From Ctena decussata (lineage: Eukaryota; Mollusca; Bivalvia; Lucinida; Lucinidae): a DNA stretch of 64,000 nt. The position numbers and the translations under genes were made by a program. Location: assembly GCA_963989385.1 (NCBI GenBank), contig OZ022507.1:57671400-57735399 (forward strand), given 5' to 3'. How positions within the stretch are numbered: position 1 is the stretch's first letter; each line of letters opens with the position of its first letter. Positions 44,377 to 56,469 of this stretch are shown in pieces. The notes beneath the pieces were generated by a model. It was given only the letters and a program-made list of their open reading frames with translations, made no database searches and was not told the origin of the DNA.

Positions 44377-44907
44377 GATCCGTGAACCGCATTCGGACCT
44401 ATAGTTTGAGAAATCTAGGGGACAGATATTATATCAACACACCTTGTTTCATTGATCATCTACAAACTTTTGACGACCCAAAGTATTTAACTATTGTAGC
44501 GATCGTACTACGACGTAATACTATACATAGGCATTTCATAATTACAAATTTATAATGTAAGCAAAATGATTGTCAAGACTAGCCAAAAGTTTGTAATTTG
44601 TGGGAAATTGTAAAGCTTTGTGTCATCAATCTTTTTCCATATTACCCGTTTTACCTCAACCACTTTTCATGACCTTATCCTGCAGCTTATTTGGAGATTT
44701 TGCTAGAGCTATTGCTATTAGAAGAGGATGTGGTTCTTGATATATACAGCTTGATTTTCTTGACTTTCTTTTCAAATAACTCTTCGCCAGTAGTTTCTGA
44801 TGGAGGTACTTGGCATTATATTTGGTTCCATTTCTTTAAAGATGGAGTCAGGCAAGGGTCACTTTTATCCCCATTACAGTAGTAGAATTGTATGCTCTTC
44901 GTATGAT

Positions 44908-45433
44908 GCATTTAGACCTCCTTTAGTAACGAGCACAGATTCAGATAAAGTCATTGCCAGACGTATGATGGCTCTAGCTCTAGAAAAAGATTGATGACAG
45001 AAAGCTTGACAAGTTCCAAGAGTTGACTGAGGATGAACTCAGGGACCTGACAATGGGAATATACCAACTTTAACAGGCCAAATCCTACACGGATGAACTT
45101 TGACGAAAAGGGATCATATGAGATAATGGCACACAAAGAAGATGGCGGTGTTCTCAAAGCACAGATACGTTCTCGTCACACATCAAATAAAACATATAAC
45201 TTGTGGGTTGAATACACTCGAGGGCTGAACCCAATCACTGGATGGTATTGTGGGTGTAAAGTGGTGCTCGCACCGTTGGGTGTTGTGCACATGTGGCTTC
45301 AGTGCTTTGGTATTTAGGATATTACCGCAACGAAACAGAAAACAGTGAAGCCAAACCGAGCAAGATGCACATTGATTATGGAAAAGATGCTGCCGTTGAC
45401 ACATGGAGTAGCGATTCTGAAGAAGATGAATAA
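44908..45433 (+). pseudogene. C-terminal relic of a transposase-type protein with SWIM zinc finger
   Basis: Pieces in order on the plus strand: YDAFRPPLVTSTDSDKVIAR (44908-44967) with MMALALEKD after it, ELTEDELRDLTMGIYQL (about 45022), a stop, QAKSYTDEL, and after a frame change GSYEIMAHKEDGGVLKAQI, SRHTSNKTYNLWVEYT and WYCGCKV. One base is lost after WYCGCKV (near 45262); the next frame then gives GARTVGCCAHVASVLWYLGY and an acidic tail SSDSEEDE before TAA (45431). The CxCx...CxH arrangement is a SWIM finger. In cnidarians and molluscs this C-terminal block is found on DDE-transposase-like multi-copy proteins; that link is from memory. Two or more frameshifts and two stops show a dead copy. 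The DDE core is not recognisable upstream (44640-44900), so the copy is 5' truncated or decayed. Confidence 0.7.
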
Positions 45434-45894
45434 TAACCAGCGTAAAAACACGAATGGGCCATAAGGACTTTAATTTAAGCATTTAGCATGAGTTTAATGA
45501 CGTTGCAAAAACTAAGCAAACCCTGCTTGTAAGTCATTGGCAATTTGTTAATTTTCCAGATGCGAGGTATGCTTTTTTCAAAATTACATAAAATATGACA
45601 TCGTCGCATGCAAAAGTAACTCCAATGCCTACAAAAATCAACAAATATTTGCATCAAAAGGTGTTATTAACTTCCAAATGCAGTTTGGAGTACTATGGAA
45701 TGACAAATGCATGCTGATATTGAAAAACGGACAAAACAAATTTCGTGGGGAGATAACTCTCATATTAATGATCATTAAATAAATTCTGACATACGCCAGC
45801 AATGACTATTATATCAACATAATAATAGCAAAAGATGTTTAAAAAAATCTTGAAAACTGTGAACTAGTTGTGGTTTTTCGTAAAGTCGGAGAAC
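45434..45894. other. No gene seen
   Basis: AT-rich; the minus-strand frame 45475-45657 has no domain. Confidence 0.5.
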
Positions 45895-46075
45895 AAAACA
45901 TATAGTGGGGCAGATATGTAACAAATTTTGGCTGAATTGTGCACTGTTCGATAAAAGCATGAAATTTGGTACATAGTTAGATTGGACCAATATATGAATT
46001 TTCAGGGTGATTGCCAAGCTGAATTTTGCCTATTTCGGCGGCCATCTTGATTTTTCAAAATGGCGTCTGCCTTAT
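45895..46075 (+). repeat. Inverted repeat, left copy (partner 50945-51120)
   Basis: Shares 'cagatatgt', 'tgtgcact', 'gataaaagcatgaaatttgg', 'tttcagggtg', 'gccaagc' and 'ggcggccatcttga' with the complement of 50945-51120, in the same order and spacing. Confidence 0.85.
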
Positions 46076-46411
46076 AGGTAAGTTTCATACTGATCAGAGC
46101 CCATTACATTTTGTATAGACTTTGAGCTGATAAAAGTCCCCCTGTCATATGGAGGAACTCTAGAGAGTATTGTTTGCAGAAGTTCCTATTAAAATTGTGT
46201 TGGTTATTACCTGTTAACCCTCTGATTATGGGTTAAGCCCACATGTGTAAATAACATATTTATATTTCCATAGAACCATATAATTTGAATGCAGATACAT
46301 TTCGTTTTGTTTCTGTCAGCCTTTCACCCTTTTTACCTATCTTCAAATAGTGGAATAATTACAGCCTGCATGATTTTTTTATCATTTTCAACTACTATTC
46401 TATTTTCTATT

Positions 46412-47638
46412 CTATCCCATAACCTTACTAGGTCGTTGGGGCACCACAGATGACTTCAAAACAATCCCTTTCCACCTTGTCCTGTCTTCAGCTGCCCTAG
46501 TTGAGCTGGCAAAATCCATTCCAGTCCACTCCTTGATATTGTCTTCCCACCTCTTCTTCTGTCTACCTCTTCTTCTTTTTCCTTTCACTGTGCCCTGAAG
46601 AATTGTCTTTGCTAAACCAGAAGACCTTGAGACGTGGCCAAACCACCTTAGTTTCCGTTTCTTGACCAGCGTCAGGAGTTCATCATATTCTCCAATGGCT
46701 GCTTGGATCTTCCTGCGAACCTCCTCATTGGTTATATGGTCCTTGTACGAAATGTTCAGTAACCTTCGGTAGCATCTCATCTCAAAGGCCTGCGTTCTTT
46801 TCTCTAACTCTGCTGTCAAGGTCCATGATTCACAGGCATACAGAAATATGGAAATGACAAGGGAGCGCATAAGTGTCACCTTTGCTCCAAGAGATATGTT
46901 GTTATCCTTCCAAATTGGTTTCAGCTTGGCAAGAGCTGAAGTGGCTTGTGCTATCCTTGAGAGAACCTCCTGTTTTGAGCCATCATCTGAGACAACTGCT
47001 CCAAGGTATTTGAAGCTGCTTACAGTACCCAGCTTCTGCCCCTTTACCTTGATCTCCCTCTGGATGCCATCTGCGCTGTTTGTCATCAGTTTGGTCTTCT
47101 CAGCACTGATCTCCATCTTATACCTTGTGCAGGTCTGGTCGAGACTTTCAACTAGAGCTTCTAGTTCCTGCTCTTCCTCAGCAAGAGCGTCTATGTCATC
47201 GGCAAACCGCAGGTTGGTAATATTTCTGCCGCCTATGCTAACCTTTCCGTCATGTTCTTCCAGAGCATCGGACATGATCCGTTCGAGAAAAATGTTGAAG
47301 AGGGTGGGTGACAGAAGACATCCTTGTCTTACTCCAACTGTTGTTCTGAACCATTCTCCTGTGCTGCCATTTATCAGGACTGCACTTGTAGCCTTGTCGT
47401 ATAGCTGCTCAATGGTGCGAACTAGGTTTGCATTGATATTGTACTTCCTCATGGTGGCCCATAAGGCTGCATGCCATACCCTGTCAAAGGCTTTTTTGAA
47501 ATCAATGAAGACATGGTACAGATTCTGCTGATGTTGGAGATACTTTTCACACAGGATTCTAAGGTTGAAGATCTGTTCTGTGGTGCTCCTTCCTGCTCGG
47601 AACCCAGCCTGAACTACTAGAGGTAACGTAAATAACAT
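46412..47638 (-). CDS. Non-LTR retrotransposon reverse transcriptase, 5' truncated (RTE-like)
   Basis: An uninterrupted frame of 408 codons on the minus strand. The first ~8 residues (MLFTLPLV) come from flanking DNA; element coding begins at about QAGFRAGRSTTEQ. RT motifs: FIDFKKAFD with Asp 46, GVRQGCLLSPTLFNIFLE at 102-119, catalytic FADD at 145-148, KTKLM at 181-185, YLG at 211-213. The C-terminal part has RWFGHVSR and a basic KGKRRRGRQKKRWED block (352-366), typical of RTE-like and related LINE proteins. The apurinic endonuclease and first RT motifs are missing, as in copies made by incomplete reverse transcription. The core has no stops, so the insertion is young. It ends in TAG at 46412, followed by a short 'tattctatttt' 3' tail. 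The clade name is tentative. Confidence 0.9.
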   Translation of the reverse strand: MLFTLPLVVQAGFRAGRSTTEQIFNLRILCEKYLQHQQNLYHVFIDFKKAFDRVWHAALWATMRKYNINANLVRTIEQLYDKATSAVLINGSTGEWFRTTVGVRQGCLLSPTLFNIFLERIMSDALEEHDGKVSIGGRNITNLRFADDIDALAEEEQELEALVESLDQTCTRYKMEISAEKTKLMTNSADGIQREIKVKGQKLGTVSSFKYLGAVVSDDGSKQEVLSRIAQATSALAKLKPIWKDNNISLGAKVTLMRSLVISIFLYACESWTLTAELEKRTQAFEMRCYRRLLNISYKDHITNEEVRRKIQAAIGEYDELLTLVKKRKLRWFGHVSRSSGLAKTILQGTVKGKRRRGRQKKRWEDNIKEWTGMDFASSTRAAEDRTRWKGIVLKSSVVPQRPSKVMG

Positions 47639-50600
47639 TTAGTCATAAAAGTCCATTATAATACCACTTTTGAACTTTCTTCACTGTGTCTCAAAAATAT
47701 TATAAATATGACATTCTTTCAATTCTTAAGAAACGCTGCTTCTTGAGAACTCTGACACTTTAATAGTTAGGTTAAAGGTGACATGACGTGTGTTTTATAC
47801 GTTACGAAAAATAGGATACTGCAAACTAATAACGTTTCTAAACATGAAAAGCTCTGAGGACATTCACTTTTTTTCTGGCATTTTATTACCTAATTAACAT
47901 TATTAATAACGTACTTGCCTAACTACTTAACTGTTTTGTCATCCTTTTAATGATACTAGCATACATAATATTTATTATAAAAAATGATTAAAAAAGTTAA
48001 ATTAAATAAAAGAACAGAGACATCACTGTAGAGAAAATAATGCCCTGCCGTTGTAGGACAGCACTTTATGTAGAAGTAAAATCAAGAGATAAGCAGTCAA
48101 CAGTCAGTCTTATAAAAATAGCGCCCCAAAAGCGTTAATTTAGTAGTATAAGAGCGTCTAGTATGACATGTAATCTACAAAACATACAAGAGCATTGTCT
48201 TACAGTGTTTATTGAAAAGATGTAACATATTTAGTTTAAACATATTTTATTTCCAAAACTGCATGCACATTACAACATACATGTATAAACAAGATAGTTA
48301 CACTAAGAAATAGGATCAGAACGAAAGCTGATAGCTTATATAGCTCTTCTCCTGAACATGAATAAACTGTGCACTATCAGGCAGAAGGTAAAACGGTCTG
48401 TGCAAAATGAATATACTTCTCTGGTCATGTACTACTTATATTTTAGCATATTTAGTGCAAACAAAAGAAAGACTGTTGATAAGAGAAATATAAACAGACA
48501 TTTGAAGATTTTGGGAACAGAATGTTACATGTAAACTTGGGTTGCAGAGCACATTTACTTTAGTTCAGGTTCTATGGGTAGTATACGTTACACAAGAAAT
48601 GCCATTTCTCAACTAAAACCATCATATAAAATAAAAAAATTACTGCATAATGTCAAAATACTACAAGTTTTATAATACATCTTTACGTTGTCTATTTTGT
48701 AATGCTCCTACCTCTGATGCCTTAGGCAGGACTTTGGGAATGAAATATCGAAACATGAACTGAAAGCTAATTATACGAGGAGTTGAGTAATAGGCTATGT
48801 GGATATTTGAAGCTGGTTTCGATAAATTCTTCCTTTTACGACAATCTTCATTCTATGCCGCAGTTTTGTTTTATTATTTTTTCTTACCTTATCAATGCTT
48901 ATATATTCAACAGTTTTTTTGAGGGGTGCCTAAATATGGGAACTTAAGTTGTTGTTGTTGACAAATATTTTATTTCTACAAGTAATAATAATCTGCAGTG
49001 TTCCAACTACACAAAATGCAATGGCAAATGAAAAAAAAAGACTACATATATTAATCAACATCAATGTTACTACTTATGGATTTAAAGGCAAATCTCTGTT
49101 CCTCATCTCCTAAATGAACCTGCAGTATGACTAGAAATTAAACGAGAACAAACATAACAAGTAATGTATACAACCATTTTATTGGGCAATTTACTAATTA
49201 GTCACACCTTTTATGTAGTAAAACGTTATGTATAGGCCAGAAACAAATAAAATAAGTTATACCTATACATATCAGGGACTAACCAAATTAAATGTTATTC
49301 TAATTAATCTTTTTGCCTAGTTTGTTGTGATCATTTCGGGAAAGGGGTAGGGGTAGTGGGGGTGGGGAGTAAATAATTTATTGATGATGAAGTCCTGCTG
49401 CTTATGAACAGTGTTCTCAATACAGCTTGACAATATAAAAGAATACACGAATACAAAAAATAATTTATTACAAGTTGTTTGAAAGTAATTATGCTGTTGT
49501 AATATTTTTGGTGTTGATAATAGTAAGCCGTAATATGCAAAGATGGTGGTGCAAAATTACCTGATCAGGAAAGATTGTCTTTTTATAGTGACAGTTATAC
49601 TTTGTGAACAGAAGATGATAGGAAAGCTCTAATTTCCATGTCTCACTATAAAGATTTGCACTTTTTTCGTTTTCCTTACAGTAATATGCGGCAGTATAAA
49701 TGACGAGAGCTACGTGTATACAAACAGATAACGTTTATTACCACTCAGGTACACATTTAACGTGATATTCAACCTTAACCCTGATCAAAATATTTACTTG
49801 TCGACTCTGTCATTAAAAGGTTATCATAGTGAAGCTGCTGCAAAACTATGTTTTAAAAGAGTCAGAGCCAGAGTATGCCATTCGTAAAGATCTTTGTTTT
49901 TCCTCTTGTACTACAGGAAATATTGAATATGTACGTATACTACAATTATCTGAATATCTGAATATAGTTGACAGGTTAACACTTAACGCATTGAGACCCT
50001 AGCTGCAGTCTGAAACTGACTCTTTACAACTGTTTGCAATTCTAATTATCTGACACCACTAACAATTATATACAATCTACAATTGTGTTCCTAAACCACT
50101 AAACCTACCTTCAGATACATGTTTAAATCATATAATTATAGTTAAAAACATACAACGATGGTTTTCCAATATAGTGGCATACGCTTCTGGCTACTTAAGA
50201 TGAAATACAGATCAAACTAGTTACCATTTATACGTGTATCTATTTCTCGAAGTCATTCTTCAAATTTGTATGGGCTCTTACAAAAATGTTTCGTTCTAGA
50301 TTCAAGTAATTTTTCAGTGCTGTCTTGACTAATTCAAAAGGAATCTGTTCTCTCTAATATGTGCATAATTTGAATATTGTTATTTCAGTAAGGACCACAT
50401 TTATCAACCATCAATTTTGGTTTATTTAGATTATTGTTGTTTATTAGTACCTTTGCTACTGTTATGTACGTTACACATCGAATATGATTTTTTTCCTTTT
50501 AAATCCTTATATAACTTTGTGCATTAAAATAAACTCAAATACATTTAAGGATTAAAGTATGTTTTTTGCTTCTTTTATAAATTATGAGTTCGGCAAATGA

Positions 50601-50944
50601 TTTATTATGTAGACTAAAGCAACAAGAAAAAATAACAAGTAAAAGAATTGCTATCGTCATCCAGTTAATAAGTTTTATTCACTACAAAAAGAATTAAATC
50701 TGCAAAACAATGATATTTTGAAAGGTTTTGTTCACCAGGTGGTAAGGAATTGTGATTCACTGTATTCCATTTCCATACTTACAAACATGTAATTATCGAT
50801 TAGTGTCATGTCTACGCCCAGGAGCATAGATCAGAAATGCCGAATAACAGACAAGTTTGAGAAAATCCTGGCGAAAGTTCAGCTAAACATGTTCAGAAAC
50901 ACGAAACTGGTCTTTCTAATGATTTCCGATTCTGTTTGTCATAA
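47639..50944. other. No gene seen, 3.3 kb
   Basis: AT-rich sequence with only short open frames, enclosed with the LINE by the 45.9/51.0-kb inverted repeats. The minus-strand frame 49331-49540 contains a Pro/Thr run from a 'ggggtggggag' tract. Confidence 0.6.
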
Positions 50945-51120
50945 AATGCAGTTTCAGTGACGGTCATTTTGAAATTCAAGATGGCCGCCATAAATGGAAT
51001 TTTCCGGCTTGGCATCCACCCTGAAAATGCTTAGAATAGCTTTGTCTAGCATTGTGCCAAATTTCATGCTTTTATCAAAAAGTGCACAATTATTTCACAT
51101 ATCTGCCCAGCTAATACTGA
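50945..51120 (-). repeat. Inverted repeat, right copy (partner 45895-46075)
   Basis: See the left copy. The pairing sums (45910+51105 and 46040+50985) differ by only about 10 bases, so the arms are colinear. Confidence 0.85.
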
Positions 51121-51656
51121 AATTGGGGTACATCTTACAAGCGAATATAAATTCTATTCTGGTATGAATTTCAGAACAATATTATCATCATCTTTTAAGT
51201 CCAGAAGTGTTCTTTTCCTATTGCAACCACCATTTTGAAACATGAACTTTGAATAGAAAAAATAGCATTTTTGTAACTATACTTTTAAGGGGTGGAATTA
51301 CCCCACCCACTTAAATCGTGCATTCAGCAAAACCCAGTGAACCAAACAAGCTCGTATTGCACCATAAGACAGTCAATACATATCAGTTTAAGTATACAAA
51401 GTTTAAAGAAAATCGGTTTTAGCCATAAAAATGGCCTTATAGAGACTGCTCCTTTCAAAACTGAGTTTTACTAACGACGCCATTTCATAACATTGCGCAG
51501 CATCATTTGTCCAATAGGAACAAAACTGCATAATGTTTCTATGCTTTTAAAAAAGCTACGGACACAAGCCTAACTTTAGAAGAAATAAACCTCTCTCCTA
51601 AGCATGTTAATTACATTTTTGATTAAAATTACGCTCGCATGTAAACCAAAAGTTGC

Positions 51657-51927
51657 AGCGCTGTCGGTGGGCGTCTGACTCAAGATCTAGCGGTACCGGG
51701 TTCGATACCCGGTTCGGGCACTTACTTTCTCGGAGGTTGGTTCTTGCCGCTCCAATGATTTCAGAAGGCAGTTGTCAGTTACTGGCGAAAGTATGTGAAC
51801 TTATTAATGGTTAACCGCTTAGGAGGTCTAAGCTTGCCAAGGAATCGTGTGGTTAGATTAACTAGCCGTCCCGACATGACCATAGCTGTCGATCGTTGAC
51901 ATAAAACAACAACACAACAACAACAAG
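51657..51927 (+). mobile_element. tRNA-derived SINE, family D
   Basis: Head GCGCTGTCGGTGGGCGTCTG, then a strong T-arm/B box ACCGGGTTCGATACCCGGT. The body is 'tctcggaggttggttcttgcc', 'actggcgaaagtatgtgaac', and the end 'cataaaacaacaacacaac' with a CAA-rich tail. Confidence 0.85.
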
Positions 51928-52294
51928 ATAAAAACTACGAAACAAAATACGGAAAGTAGATAGAAATCATATCCTAAAATACACTCTCACTATCATTTGA
52001 TTCTTCCATTCAATCTGTCCCAAAAGCTACCAGAAACGAAAATGAAAGTGAAAATCATGCATGTTGACAGTTTGGTTTTAAATAAGAACTTTCGTCCCCG
52101 GAAATTCTATAAATAGAAAGAAAAGATATTTTATTTATTTATTTTTATTTAGATCTCATCATCTTCACCGACAACCTAATGCATGTGATACAAACCTTGT
52201 CTCAAAAATTAGATATGAAAGTGAAGTTCCATGCAATAATTCACATGCTTTCAAAAGACTGCGATGCGATTCCCTGCATGTATGTATACCTTTT

Positions 52295-52390
52295 CCTGGT
52301 TAAGAGCAATAACAGGTTCTGGGCTAAGATCAGTATTTCTGGGTTTAGACAATTTCCGGGTTAAGAGTACAACATATGTTAACTGTTGAA
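52295..52390 (+). repeat. Scrap of the 42.9-kb foldback MITE
   Basis: 'tttctgggtttagacaatttccgggttaagagtacaaca' corresponds to the central left arm of 42870-43180. Confidence 0.65.
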
Positions 52391-52451
52391 GGGAGGTGAT
52401 CCTTACAAAGAGATAACATTCATCGAAAACCTAAAATACAGTTGTAAGGAA

Positions 52452-52636
52452 TGATGGATGAACTGAGGTTTTACGTCCCTTTCTAAAAAGTATTTCAGTC
52501 ATATAAGGACGATGGGGGATAATAATGAAAGACTGTTTACAGTGAAACCCCGTTTACGATTGAAAAGACTCCCGCCTCAAGCGGGGATCGAGCCCAAGAC
52601 CGCAGGATCTGCAGGCCTACTGAGCTACCGGGGCTC
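52452..52636 (-). mobile_element. tRNA-derived SINE, family A
   Basis: Full-length minus-strand copy: head GAGCCCCGGTAGCTCAG, T-arm GGGCTCGATCCCCGC, tail 'aaagggacgtaaaacctcag'. Confidence 0.88.
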
Positions 52637-53311
52637 AAAGTTGTAAGGGATATCGATATTACGAGGGACATTTCAGAAATAGTGTAAACGAGTCCGCTAT
52701 TCCTAAGAATGTAGACCGAAATTTTTTGAATGTGTGAAATTTATGTCTTAACCTTTAGGTCTACATACCACCCAATGGCCTTCACTCAAAAAAATTGAGT
52801 CACTGGTAATTTCTTCAAAATATGACTTGACAATTGTTGTTAGGGTAAGGACGCTGAGTAGAAACGGACGGAACATTTATGTGAAGACAAATTCATATTT
52901 TCGTAACTCTGGATACAAGCAGCTCTGGATTGATATATTATCTGTTATACTGAAGCATTGCAGTATGAAAAGCGTTGTATCAGCTTTGCTAAAACGCAAG
53001 GTTTACCTTGCAATATAGGCTAACCATTGAACAATATGCATTTCTGATGACGTCACTTCATGCCCTAAATTGAAATGTATAGTAAGTTGTTTAAACTTCG
53101 ATTTTGAGGTCAATTTATGTGAAAGTGAATGTTTGATGACATATACGAAGCAATAAATAAATTAAATAATTTAATTCGTCATGCTTGTTTTCTGTTATGA
53201 ATAATCATTTACGGCACTTTATGCTCTTTTGTTTGTGACCTGCCTGATTTTTACGATAAGGTTTCCCACCCACGCACATATTTCAATGTCAGTATATCAT
53301 ATAAAATAACA
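52637..53311. other. No gene seen
   Basis: AT-rich; a 63-codon open frame at 52827-53018 has no domain. Confidence 0.5.
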
Positions 53312-53641
53312 AGTCGGTGGCTCAGTGGTTAATGCACTTGACTCTGAAGCCAGAGGTCGTGGGTTCGAGCCCCGCCCGAGACGAAATCTTCCTATGTCCG
53401 AACGCGTTTTTCTAGCATCATTTGCAGGGATGATGCTAACAAGTGTGCCGTCCTTCGGATCGGGACGTTAACTGGAGGCCGCCTGTGCAGGGAGAGTCAT
53501 CCCCTGTGCAGGTTAAAGATCCCTACTATAGTTACATGGCTATACGTAGGCTTTCATCCTGCAACACCAGAGTGTACATATGTACACCGTCTGTGTCCCC
53601 TTCTGGGGTTAAGGCGTAAATGGAAGAAAGAAAGAAAGAAG
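53312..53641 (+). mobile_element. tRNA-derived SINE, family C, ~330 bp
   Basis: The head AGTCGGTGGCTCAGTGGTTA is followed by an anticodon-arm-like CTTGACTCTGAAGCC (Gln-like loop with CTG) and the T-arm GTGGGTTCGAGCCCCGC. Then comes a ~250-bp body ('aacgcgtttttctagcatca', 'gcaggttaaagatccctac', 'tatgtacaccgtctgtgtcc') and a (GAAA)n tail. The acceptor arm does not pair as in a real tRNA, so this is a SINE, not a tRNA gene. Confidence 0.9.
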
Positions 53642-54315
53642 TCTTTATGTATGAATTGTTCTTTCAATATGTCCCTCTAATTTTTTACATTTAACAAAGT
53701 CAACTATATTTAACCTATGTCTTTTTATAAGAAGAGAATTTCATTTTATTGTTATGTATTTTACATGAATTGCTTATGCTTTGCAATTTCCGGCGTGGAG
53801 TTTGTACACGTATCATTTAGTTTCATCAGTAATTTGATGCCAGTCGTAACAAAATATAGTGACCTAATCATTATTTATAATAAAATGTCTGTCATTTGTT
53901 GAAATTGGATGTGAATAAAACAAAAATTAATTGACATAATGCATTTATGATAACTCTGCATTTATAAATACATAGCATAGACCACAATCGACTTTCAGTG
54001 AAAATGTACAGTTTCCATTATCCCCATCCTTATGACGTATCAGCACGTGCTGTCTTGCATGGGTGACTAAAAATTCTTTCCACGCATACCATTCTAAAGC
54101 ACTTTAATTTACATTTCCAATGATATTAGAACCACTGCTAAATACAACCCAATAGGCTAATCTGAAATCATTTACATTATTTCGGATATGCCCCTCGTAT
54201 CAAACAAGTAACAGCGAAAAACGACATAAAATGGCTATCGATGAATTCTTTTATATTTTCATGCCTCAACACAAGTTAACTGAAATACAAGAACCTTATC
54301 AGCTAACATTTTATG
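53642..54315. other. No gene seen
   Basis: AT-rich. A Phe-rich open frame (53717-53902) has no domain. Confidence 0.5.
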
Positions 54316-54521
54316 AGTAGGGTGAGTCGGGTAACTGCGGACAGCAGGTAAGTTCGGACATGCCGTTGCAGGCAGTGAAAATCCAGATGAGACGGCTCAT
54401 CAGGATTTTTCACTGTTTGTCCGGTTAATTATATTCAAATTCCAAACAACTGACATATAAAGGAGACAATGTCACTGTCCGACTTAACCTGCTGTCCGAA
54501 TTTACCCGACTTGACCCTACT
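54316..54521. mobile_element. MITE of the GAGTCGGGTAA family, copy 1
   Basis: TIRs: left 'gggtgagtcgggtaac', 'cggacagcaggtaag', 'tcggaca'; right is the complement of 'gggtcaagtcgggtaaa', 'cggacagcaggttaagtcggac', about 45 bp with few mismatches. The centre is a second palindrome (AATCCAGATGAGACGGCTCA, with its inverted mate to 54413). Confidence 0.9.
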
Positions 54522-54784
54522 TTCTTTGCATCCGCATTTTAAATTTTGTGCTTAAATATTTTGGAAACATTAATTTGAAGCTTTGCATATGCTAAGGAAA
54601 CAATGGCCGTTACCTCAGCATTAATTTTATGAAAATAAAGTTCTTATTCGACTGTCTTCAATTCGCTCACCCATGTCATGCAAGATTATAAGAATAATCT
54701 ATAGGTATGCAAAATTTCAGCAAAAACCTTTTATTGCTTTGTGGAATATCCACCCACTCAACAAGAAAATCGCTGTCGAAATAT

Positions 54785-54996
54785 TAGGCTCGAGTCGGGT
54801 AACTTCGGACAGCGGGTAATACCATTGCAAACTGTGAAAATCCAGATGAGGCGGCTCATAATGAGTCGTCTCATCAGGTTTTTTTCACTGTTTGCCCAGT
54901 CAGTTTTGTTTTAATTCCAAAGAACTTGCATGTAAAAGAAAACAATAAACTGTCCGAATTTTTCCGCTGTCCGAATTCACCCGACTCGACCGTACT
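54785..54996. mobile_element. MITE of the GAGTCGGGTAA family, copy 2
   Basis: Same TIRs (CTCGAGTCGGGTAACTTCGG and inverted end) and the same central hairpin, lengthened by 'taatgagtcg'. About 265 bp from copy 1 and diverged from it, so the two arose by separate insertion or an old duplication. Confidence 0.9.
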
Positions 54997-55951
54997 CAGA
55001 GTAGTCTACCGGAATCTGCCTCGTCTGAATCACAAAGCCACGTGCGTTTTGCAGTCTAAATGCTAGGATTCCTAATCCTTGCAACAAATCTCTTATCCAA
55101 TGAAACTGACATCATCTACTAAGAAAACTGATTTAGGCAGCGAGAGATAGCAGTATAAGCCAAACTTACTTAAACTGGGTCTCAAGTGGTTGTCATCTTT
55201 TGCTGTTGTAGTTCATTTATAATCTTGATTCAACCTTGGTGATCCGACAGATATAAGTTTGTTAACTCACTATTCACGAATAATGGAAAATCAGCCATAA
55301 ACTATAAAAAATGCTGGGATAGAAATTTTTATAGATTTTGCTAGCCAGTATTACCTGAAAGAGTTATGGGGTATATTAGAAAATAAACAGTCAGACATTT
55401 TGAAATGAATGGTCAATATTGAGATTGCTGTATTGTCGTCACTATGATGCAATTCAATTTACCCTAGATCTTGAAGTATCTTTAGAATATGGGACAAAAA
55501 AATTGGAGTGAAAGAAATTGTCTAAAATATATATACAAATTGTTGGCCTACTTTGGCTAGATTCTGTTAACCAATAATTCAAACGTGCCTCTGCCGTTAC
55601 AGTACATTTAGACAGGAAGGCTAACGACTGTCACTGTTAGCTGTCTTATGTAATTAACCATGTTGCAAACTAAGAAAATCGGCTCTTTTCTTAGTCTGTC
55701 ATAAAAATGTTGGCATGGATATTTGTTTTAATTTGCCTGCTTTTGTCATCACAAAGTGTCAAAGGAAAACTATGCCAAACAAGCGAAATTTATGAATAAA
55801 TACAACTTCCAAACTTACGAATATATTTTGAGTCTTATAACCTGTTGGTCAAAGTGCATAAATATAAATCTTTCCTATAAATAAACTAAATGTCTCGCAA
55901 GAATTGTCCCAAAAGACAGTAACGTCCTCGTATGTAACTTGCCATTGAATC
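54997..55951. other. No gene seen
   Basis: AT-rich, without repeats that I could identify. Confidence 0.5.
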
Positions 55952-56189
55952 TGAGTCGGGACATGAGAAAACCAATATAGTGGCATGTGCATCCAGCGAA
56001 GATTCAGATCAGCTTGGGCATCTGTCCAGTATGATCAGACGCTTTGCTTCGTGATAAAAGGGTAGCTAAGTGTCTAAGCTATCCAATGCGGACATCGAAG
56101 AATCTGATAAGACTGAGCAAATGTCTAGGCTGATCTGAGTCTGCGCTGGGCGCACAACCTCTCTGTTAGGTATCTTGTGTCGCGGCTCA
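55952..56189. mobile_element. MITE, AGCGAAGACTC family, most complete copy
   Basis: The left end GAGTCGGGACATGAGAAAAC pairs with the complement of the right end, GAGCCGCGACACAAGATACC. Inner repeats CCAGCGAAGATTCAGATCAG and CTGATCTGAGTCTGCGCTGG pair as well. This copy defines the family ends (~240 bp). Confidence 0.85.
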
Positions 56190-56469
56190 AAATTTTGTAG
56201 TTGCCGATTAATAGCAATTCTCTGTAACCATTTCACATTTTACAATGGGGGTTCGGCACGCATGGTCTCAGATTTTTCTCAAACTTTCACGGTTTGTTTG
56301 TTGTCACGAAAAAACATTTAAGTGATGGTCGATTCCTTCTGCTGTGGGTCCGTTGCCATGGCAACGGCCTCCAAAGTTTTTACCCAAAAAATTGTAAAAA
56401 AAGTAGTGAAATTTTCCAATTTTCGAACATTTATATATCATAGAAGACATTACCTTTAGTCTGAAAACA

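Noticed and set aside
46848..47531. 227-codon plus-strand open frame
   Set aside because: Antisense shadow of the LINE reverse transcriptase; no independent motif.
51657..51730. Possible tRNA gene
   Set aside because: Only the T-arm is well formed; it is the head of a SINE with a CAA-rich tail.
53312..53385. Possible tRNA-Gln gene
   Set aside because: The T-arm and anticodon loop look right, but the acceptor stem does not pair and a long SINE body with a GAAA tail follows.
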